From positions 310,001-374,000 of the forward strand of contig CAKUKI010000001.1 of NCBI GenBank assembly GCA_934662565.1: a DNA stretch of 64,000 bases, written 5' to 3'. Position 1 is the first letter of the stretch, and each line of letters opens with the position of its first letter. The position numbers and the translations under genes were made by a program. Positions 59,282 to 64,000 of the stretch are shown here, in pieces. The notes under the pieces are model-generated. The model searched no databases. It saw only the letters and a program-made list of their open reading frames with translations, and was not told the origin of the DNA. The DNA is from an uncultured Elusimicrobiales bacterium (GTDB lineage Bacteria; Elusimicrobiota; Elusimicrobia; Elusimicrobiales; Elusimicrobiaceae).

Positions 59282-60996
59282 CAAAAAGCCACCTCCTTTT
59301 TTATAATCTCAAAATCTTCGTCCGATAACACAGGGGTTTGCAACTCTATACAAGCACCGGGTTCCGGATTGTTTGCCATACATACCGGCAGGCGGACTTC
59401 AATAAATGTGGGGTGCTGTGAGGAAAGAAACCCTTTTACTTTCCCGTAATCCGCCACATTTTCCACCCTTAAATACGGTAGGCCGTACGCCTTGGCTATC
59501 GGTTCAAAATCCGGCGCTTTATACCCCTGAACGGATACAAAATTTTTACCGTCAAATAATTTTTCTTGGGTTTTTCTTATCATACCCAAACATTGGTTAT
59601 TTAATACAATGATATTTACCGCTAAATGGTCCCTGCGCAGGGTTTGCAGTTCTTGAATGTTCATTTGCAGCCCGCCGTCCCCATTTATACTAACCACACA
59701 GGTATCCGGCCGCGCATACGCGCACCCAATAGCCGCCGGCAACGCAAAGCCCATAGAACCATAACCGGCCGAATTAAAAAGCCGTCTGTTTTTATCCAGC
59801 TTAATGGCCTGTGCCGTAAGCATTTGGTTTTGCCCCACATCCGCGCAAATCAGTGCGTCCGGCGGCAAATAGGCGCTAATACAATCCAAAAAATTCAGCG
59901 CGCTTACTTGGGTTTTGTCCTCATCCAGTGACGGATAACGCCCCTTCCAGCGGGCAATTACTTCCAGCCATTTTGAAAAATCCGTCTGGGGCAGAGGTTG
60001 TTTTAAGAACCCTTCCAAAAATTTTTCTAATGGGCAATAATAGCTCAAGTTCTCTTTCAGTTTCCGTTTTAATTCCGGCTTATCCACATCTACCCGCACA
60101 ATAAAAGCGTCCCCGCTAAACGTGGTTCTAAAACCGCCTAATTGCCGTTCGTCCAGTCTGGAGCCTAAAACCAGCATAAAATCGCAATTTTTAAGGGCAA
60201 GGTTGGCATAGCGGTTCCCATAATGGCCAATAAAACCGCTAAAGCACTTATTATCGTGCGGCAACACATCCAACCCGCAAAGCGTTGCCACGGCCGGAAT
60301 GTTGATTTTTTGCGTCAGTTGCGCAATGAACTGCCGGCATTGGGGGCTTGCGGCACCGCCGCCCAGCAACATAACGGGGCGCTTGGCATTTTTTAATTTA
60401 TTTAGAATTAAACCGTAATCAATACAATCATATTCCGGCTCCGGCGGGATAGCAAACGGTTTTAGTTTATCCGCGTCCACTTCCGCACGGAGGATATCAT
60501 ACGCAATATCCAACAGAACCGGCCCTTTGCGCCCTGTTTGCGCCAGATAAAAGGCCTTTTCAAGCTCCCAGCGCACCTCTTCCGGACGGGTAATTCTAAC
60601 CGCGTATTTGGTGATATCGCGGACCATAGCCACCGCATCAATTTCTTCAAACGCATTTTGGCGGATAGATTTATCTTTACGGATAGCCAGCGAATGCGCG
60701 CTCCCCACTATAAAAAGGCAGGGGTGAGAATCAAAATACGCATTGGCAATACCCGCTATCAGGTTGCAAAAGCTCGGCGCGCCGGAAGCGGTGGCCACCC
60801 CCACTTGTTCTTTTAACTGCGCGTAGGTATTAACGGCAAAGGCGGAGGCTTGCTCGTTATAATTCAGCACAAAATGATTGTTCGGGTCCGCACAGAAACA
60901 CTCCAGCATATCGGCATTATACCCGCCGATATAGCCAAACATTCGGTCTATGCCTTGCTTACTTAAATAGTCAACAATGTATTGTGCAATTTTCAT
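59281..60996 (-). CDS. Thiamine-diphosphate enzyme of the acetolactate-synthase family
   Basis: 571 aa. Three domains in the usual order. The N-terminal pyrimidine-binding domain has the catalytic glutamate in NYNEQASAFAVNTYAQ. The central domain (FSGFIGHYGNRYAN, VLGSRLDERQLGG) follows. The C-terminal domain carries the ThDP motif NGDGGLQMNIQELQTLRRDH ending LNN. No ilvN or other ilv gene is near, so branched-chain amino-acid synthesis is unlikely. In glycan clusters such enzymes (YerE-like) add a two-carbon unit from pyruvate to a keto-sugar, giving branched sugars. That use is inferred. Confidence 0.85.
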   Translation of the reverse strand: MKIAQYIVDYLSKQGIDRMFGYIGGYNADMLECFCADPNNHFVLNYNEQASAFAVNTYAQLKEQVGVATASGAPSFCNLIAGIANAYFDSHPCLFIVGSAHSLAIRKDKSIRQNAFEEIDAVAMVRDITKYAVRITRPEEVRWELEKAFYLAQTGRKGPVLLDIAYDILRAEVDADKLKPFAIPPEPEYDCIDYGLILNKLKNAKRPVMLLGGGAASPQCRQFIAQLTQKINIPAVATLCGLDVLPHDNKCFSGFIGHYGNRYANLALKNCDFMLVLGSRLDERQLGGFRTTFSGDAFIVRVDVDKPELKRKLKENLSYYCPLEKFLEGFLKQPLPQTDFSKWLEVIARWKGRYPSLDEDKTQVSALNFLDCISAYLPPDALICADVGQNQMLTAQAIKLDKNRRLFNSAGYGSMGFALPAAIGCAYARPDTCVVSINGDGGLQMNIQELQTLRRDHLAVNIIVLNNQCLGMIRKTQEKLFDGKNFVSVQGYKAPDFEPIAKAYGLPYLRVENVADYGKVKGFLSSQHPTFIEVRLPVCMANNPEPGACIELQTPVLSDEDFEIIKKEVAF

Positions 60997-60997
60997 G

Positions 60998-61948
60998 TTA
61001 TTCTATTTCTAATTCCGCGTAGCCCATGCCCTCTTTGCCAAACCAATTACCGCTGTAAAACATAATATACTTACCGTCTATTTTGGTAATGTGCGGATAT
61101 TCCAGCATAATAGAATCAAACCCGTCGGCAGATACATCAATACCCACTTTGGAGTCGTCCCGTTCCCAATGGATTAAGTCTTTGGAACAGGCATACCCAA
61201 TTCTGTACGCCTTGCTTTTATCTTCCCGAAAGTCTAGCCCGTGCCGGTAGCAGAAAAACACATGGTACATATCGCCTATTTTTATCATAGCGGGGGTGGT
61301 TTGGCATTCGTTTGGCACTTTTTCGGGAATGATGGGGCATCCGTTTCTATCCCAATTTATACCGTCTTTAGAATGGGCATATACAATTTTGTATTGGGAT
61401 TCCAACTTGCCGCTGGCGTGCTTGAGCCACTGGATGCCGGTATGATAAAACATGTGCCAATCGTCATCGGCAAATTTATAAACAATCGGGGTAGAGTTCA
61501 AATAGGGCTCGTTTACTGTAGGCCCCATTAACGGCCCGCGGCCGAAACGCTCAAACTTAACCCCGTCTTTACTTTTTGCCAGACCGATTTCCCAATCGTA
61601 CGGAACGCTGCACCGTCTGGACCAACCCACATAATACAGCCAGTATTCGTCTTTATTTTTAACCACGCTGGTGGGCATAGAGCCAAATTCATCAAATTCC
61701 CCTAGGCCGCCCAAAGCCACTATCGGTTCTTTGGAAATATTGATTACTTTATTCAAGTTGTTCCGGTCCAAATCCACAAACCCGCCGTAGGCCCGCACCA
61801 TATTATCGTGGTAGGCCTCGCGTGTGGCAAAATACACCCGTATAAACGCACCAAAATCCACCGGAAACGGACACTGAGTGTGCGAATACATCCACGGAAA
61901 GTTGTTATCCGCCTTAAAAATTAGACCTTTCTTTTTCCACTTGAACAT
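60998..61948 (-). CDS. Five-bladed beta-propeller protein (GH43/GH130-like fold)
   Basis: 316 aa from ATG 61948 (a TTG two codons earlier, with GGAG 5 nt before it, is an alternative). Repeated blade phrases of the type DEYWLYYVGWS, DWHMFYHTGIQW, DMYHVFFCYRHG, GKYIMFYSGNWF, each followed by AKSKDGVKFER-like hairpins (AHSKDGINWDR, ACSKDLIHWERD), mark the five-bladed propeller of GH32/43/68/130 enzymes. There is no signal peptide, so it is cytoplasmic. It could be a glycoside phosphorylase or a precursor-modifying enzyme. I cannot fix catalytic residues. Confidence 0.75.
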   Translation of the reverse strand: MFKWKKKGLIFKADNNFPWMYSHTQCPFPVDFGAFIRVYFATREAYHDNMVRAYGGFVDLDRNNLNKVINISKEPIVALGGLGEFDEFGSMPTSVVKNKDEYWLYYVGWSRRCSVPYDWEIGLAKSKDGVKFERFGRGPLMGPTVNEPYLNSTPIVYKFADDDWHMFYHTGIQWLKHASGKLESQYKIVYAHSKDGINWDRNGCPIIPEKVPNECQTTPAMIKIGDMYHVFFCYRHGLDFREDKSKAYRIGYACSKDLIHWERDDSKVGIDVSADGFDSIMLEYPHITKIDGKYIMFYSGNWFGKEGMGYAELEIE

Positions 61949-61990
61949 TTGCAAAGAGGCTCCTTGTATCTTTATTATATTTGCGCGCGC

Positions 61991-62692
61991 TTACGCGATT
62001 AATTTATATTGGTTTAATAAAACTTTTGTTTCTTGCGGCGAATTAAACATCAACACGTCTATCATAGAAAGATTAGCTACAAAATTATTTTTGAATTGCT
62101 TATATTCAATTTTATCCATTTGAATAAATTTTAACTCTATATTTTCTTTCTTAAAATCTGCCGCGTTATATAATTCCTGCCCGCCGATAGCGTTAATATA
62201 AGTGGTGGCCCCCAAAGCTTTGTTAATGGCAATAATTCTGTCTTGCGCGCGCAGGGAGTTGTCTTTTTCAATTTCGGAAGAAATTAAAATTTCCGTATCC
62301 AGCGCAAGGTATTGTTTTATTTTTTCAAACGCATACTTCAAAAACAGCGTTAAATCGTTCTGGGGGTAATTAATAATATCCGCCAATACAGGGTAAAAGC
62401 CGCCGTAATAAGGGGCTTTTTTATAAGCACATTCAATCATCTTCAAAAAGGATTGTTTTTCCTTTTCCGGAAAGTTCAGTTTGGTTTCGTTAATCAGTTT
62501 ATTTTGGGAGGCTTTTTCCAGCGGAATAGAAAATTTATGGGCCGCACCGTTTACCAAAATACTGTTGCGGTTGATATAACCCCGCATAATAAAATTTACA
62601 TCATCTAACAAAACAAACTTATCCACCGCCCCAAACATTTGGAAATACCCCAAATACGGGAAAAAATACGGCTGCATAACGGCCACTTTCAT
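61991..62692 (-). CDS. WbqC-like protein
   Basis: 233 aa. The opening MQPYFFPYLGYFQMFGAVDK and VLLDDVNFIMRGYINRNSI is the WbqC family signature, followed by FSIPLEKASQNKLINET and LGATTYINAIGGQELY. WbqC-like proteins occur in O-antigen and antibiotic clusters and are suspected of acyl or aminoacyl transfer to amino sugars. A GGAG site precedes the ATG. It follows the truncated acetyltransferase-like gene. Confidence 0.88.
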   Translation of the reverse strand: MKVAVMQPYFFPYLGYFQMFGAVDKFVLLDDVNFIMRGYINRNSILVNGAAHKFSIPLEKASQNKLINETKLNFPEKEKQSFLKMIECAYKKAPYYGGFYPVLADIINYPQNDLTLFLKYAFEKIKQYLALDTEILISSEIEKDNSLRAQDRIIAINKALGATTYINAIGGQELYNAADFKKENIELKFIQMDKIEYKQFKNNFVANLSMIDVLMFNSPQETKVLLNQYKLIA

Positions 62693-62706
62693 ACAGACTC
62701 CTTACT

Positions 62707-62898
62707 TTATAAATTTTTGATATATATACTCCCATCTCTCCCGAAATTTTGAGGGAAAATAATGGTGTTATTCTGCCCCTCTATGTGAAGGTCAAAACGG
62801 GATATGTCTTTTTTGGCAATTTGTATAGTATTGGTTTGGGAAAGTTTTTTCAGGCGGTGTTTATTTTTTAAGACGCGCCATAACTTTTTTAATTTCAT
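62707..62898 (-). pseudogene. Truncated hexapeptide-repeat acetyltransferase remnant (63 aa)
   Basis: The ATG at 62898 has a good AGGAGAA site, so it may still be translated. Reads MKLKKLWRVLKNKHRLKKLS, then IHIEG-like LHIEGQNNTIIFPQ and GSIYIKN, the first turns of a left-handed beta-helix like those of sugar O- or N-acetyltransferases. The stop comes after two turns, where full enzymes need about 150 more residues, and the WbqC gene begins 15 bp on. Either a deletion remnant or an unusual minimal protein. Confidence 0.6.
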
Positions 62899-62899
62899 A

Positions 62900-63976
62900 C
62901 TACAAATTCTCCTTGATGATAGCGGCAATTTTCCGCACCGAATCCAAACTTAAATCCGGATACAACGGCAAGCACGCCACCCGCAAGGCGATATCTTGCG
63001 CTATCGGACAGGGTTGCTTTTCCACATAAGGCAGCGTATTCAAACTGGGGTAAAAATAGCGGCGCGGATAAATTTCCGCCCGATTTAACGCTTGGAATAC
63101 ACGCAGCAAGGCGGCTTCATCCTTAAACACTACCGGATAATACGCATAGTTATACTGTAAGCCTTCCTGCGGTTTTGGGCGGGTCACGCAGCCGGCCAGT
63201 TGGGCATCATACAAATCACAAATGGCTTTGCGTTTGGCTATAATTTCGGGCAAATACGGCAAAACCGCCAGCCCCATAGCGGCGTGAAATTCTGATTGTT
63301 TCCCGTTAATGCCCAACAAATAATGCTCGTCCCCAATATGCCCGAATTTTTTGATAAGCGCCAGTTTCTCGTTTACTTTACCGTCACGGACAATACAGGC
63401 GCCGCCCTCTACGGTATGAAAAAGTTTTGTGGCATGAAAAGAAAGGGTGGAAATATCCCCATAAGCCACCAAGGCCTTGTTTTTATAGACGGAGCCGAAC
63501 GCATGCGCCGCGTCGTAAATTACTTTTAAGTGGTGTTTTTGTGCAATTTGCGCAATTTGTTCCACCGCGCACGCATACCCAAACACATGCACCGGCATAA
63601 TGGCTCTGGTTTTAGGGGTAATGGCACGCTCTATTTTGGCTGGGTCTATGGTAAAGTTATCCGGCTCTATATCCACAAACACGGGCTTGCAACGCTGCCA
63701 TAAAATGCTGGACGTTGTAGCCACATAAGAAAACGGCGTCGTAATGACTTCGCCGTCGCGGATATCCAACGCTTCCAAAGCCAGTTGCAAGGCAATAGTA
63801 CCGTTGGTCACATATTGGAAATGGGACACTTGCAAATACTTACACAAACTTTCCTCCAACCGGCACAGTAATGGGCCTTGGTTGGTAAGCTGTTCATTTA
63901 GATAAATTTGGGTAATCCATTTATTATAATCATCTTGCGGTGGCAAAAATGGTTTAGTCACAAAAATTTTTCCCAC
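62900..63976 (-). CDS. DegT/DnrJ/EryC1/StrS sugar aminotransferase
   Basis: 358 aa. The start is a GTG at 63976 with AAAGGGG 5 nt upstream. PLP enzyme that aminates a nucleotide-linked keto-sugar. PLP-contacting segments are VTNGTIALQLALEAL and YDAAHAFGSVY, and the Schiff-base lysine is in SFHATKLFHTVEGG. The family C-terminal NYAYYPVVF and YPRRYFYPSLNTLPY are present. First complete gene of the glycan operon in this window; more of it may lie beyond the edge. Confidence 0.93.
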   Translation of the reverse strand: MGKIFVTKPFLPPQDDYNKWITQIYLNEQLTNQGPLLCRLEESLCKYLQVSHFQYVTNGTIALQLALEALDIRDGEVITTPFSYVATTSSILWQRCKPVFVDIEPDNFTIDPAKIERAITPKTRAIMPVHVFGYACAVEQIAQIAQKHHLKVIYDAAHAFGSVYKNKALVAYGDISTLSFHATKLFHTVEGGACIVRDGKVNEKLALIKKFGHIGDEHYLLGINGKQSEFHAAMGLAVLPYLPEIIAKRKAICDLYDAQLAGCVTRPKPQEGLQYNYAYYPVVFKDEAALLRVFQALNRAEIYPRRYFYPSLNTLPYVEKQPCPIAQDIALRVACLPLYPDLSLDSVRKIAAIIKENL

Positions 63977-64000
63977 AAAAACCCCTTTTATACATCCTTT

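Noticed and set aside
59281..60996. Catabolic or anabolic acetolactate synthase of branched-chain amino-acid synthesis
   Set aside because: No ilvN, ilvC or ilvD nearby and the gene is embedded between glycan genes; kept as a family-level call only.

Overview
The window is 64 kb of gene-dense bacterial chromosome, roughly half G+C by eye. Almost all genes after position 20 kb lie on the minus strand in long, overlapping operons. The organism looks like a fermentative anaerobe with a Gram-negative envelope: lipoprotein signal peptides, LolA, a TolQ-TolR-TolA set, PgsA/PgpA, an [FeFe]-hydrogenase maturase (HydE), ATP-dependent PEP carboxykinase, lipoyl synthase and separate glycyl-tRNA synthetase subunits. 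A host-associated member of the Elusimicrobiota or a similar phylum is my best guess. No 16S gene is present, so this is weakly supported.

Layout. 1-2.9 kb: glyQ (cut at the edge) and glyS. 2.97-3.5 kb: a promoter- and terminator-bounded stretch with no gene, probably a structured RNA. 3.6-10.6 kb: small lipoprotein, lipA, an exported TPR-SpoIID protein, a Sel1 protein, a SplB-like radical SAM protein, a PTS EIIBC and a carbonic anhydrase. 10.6-11.4 kb: gene-free, with a long inverted repeat and two tandem copies of a structured element whose helices covary. 11.4-17.9 kb: SWIB protein, PEPCK, aminotransferase, Mrp ATPase and the GDYXXLXY/DUF4401/DUF2157 trio. 17.9-19.7 kb: two paralogous alpha/beta hydrolases.

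19.8-28.8 kb is an accessory island. A tRNA-Ser gene with the same repeated flanking modules, in inverted orientation, sits at each end. Inside are a secreted HNH-like protein, and an operon of a WYL regulator, a Ycf46-like AAA+ ATPase and three unknown proteins, plus a TPR protein. A putative small RNA and the TPR gene share a palindromic operator. This is one of the two best candidates for an undescribed system.

28.9-46.6 kb is mostly core: ftsK-lolA-pgsA-pgpA-tolQRA and following genes, accB, an S1C protease lipoprotein, an exported protein with three 42-residue repeats, pnp/rpsO, three tandem DUF805 genes, a 51-residue small protein and hydE.

46.7-53.9 kb is a small biosynthetic cluster: GNAT acetyltransferase, a one-module peptide synthetase led by an ATP-grasp domain and a decayed adenylation segment, and an MFS exporter. 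54-64 kb is a surface-glycan operon: sugar aminotransferase, WbqC-like protein, beta-propeller protein, ThDP enzyme, two GT2 glycosyltransferases, a DUF1796-SDR fusion, an ATP-grasp protein and a phosphoesterase.

A recurring feature is a -10 hexamer (often TGC-TATAAT) only 6-8 nt before the start codon, which implies many leaderless mRNAs.
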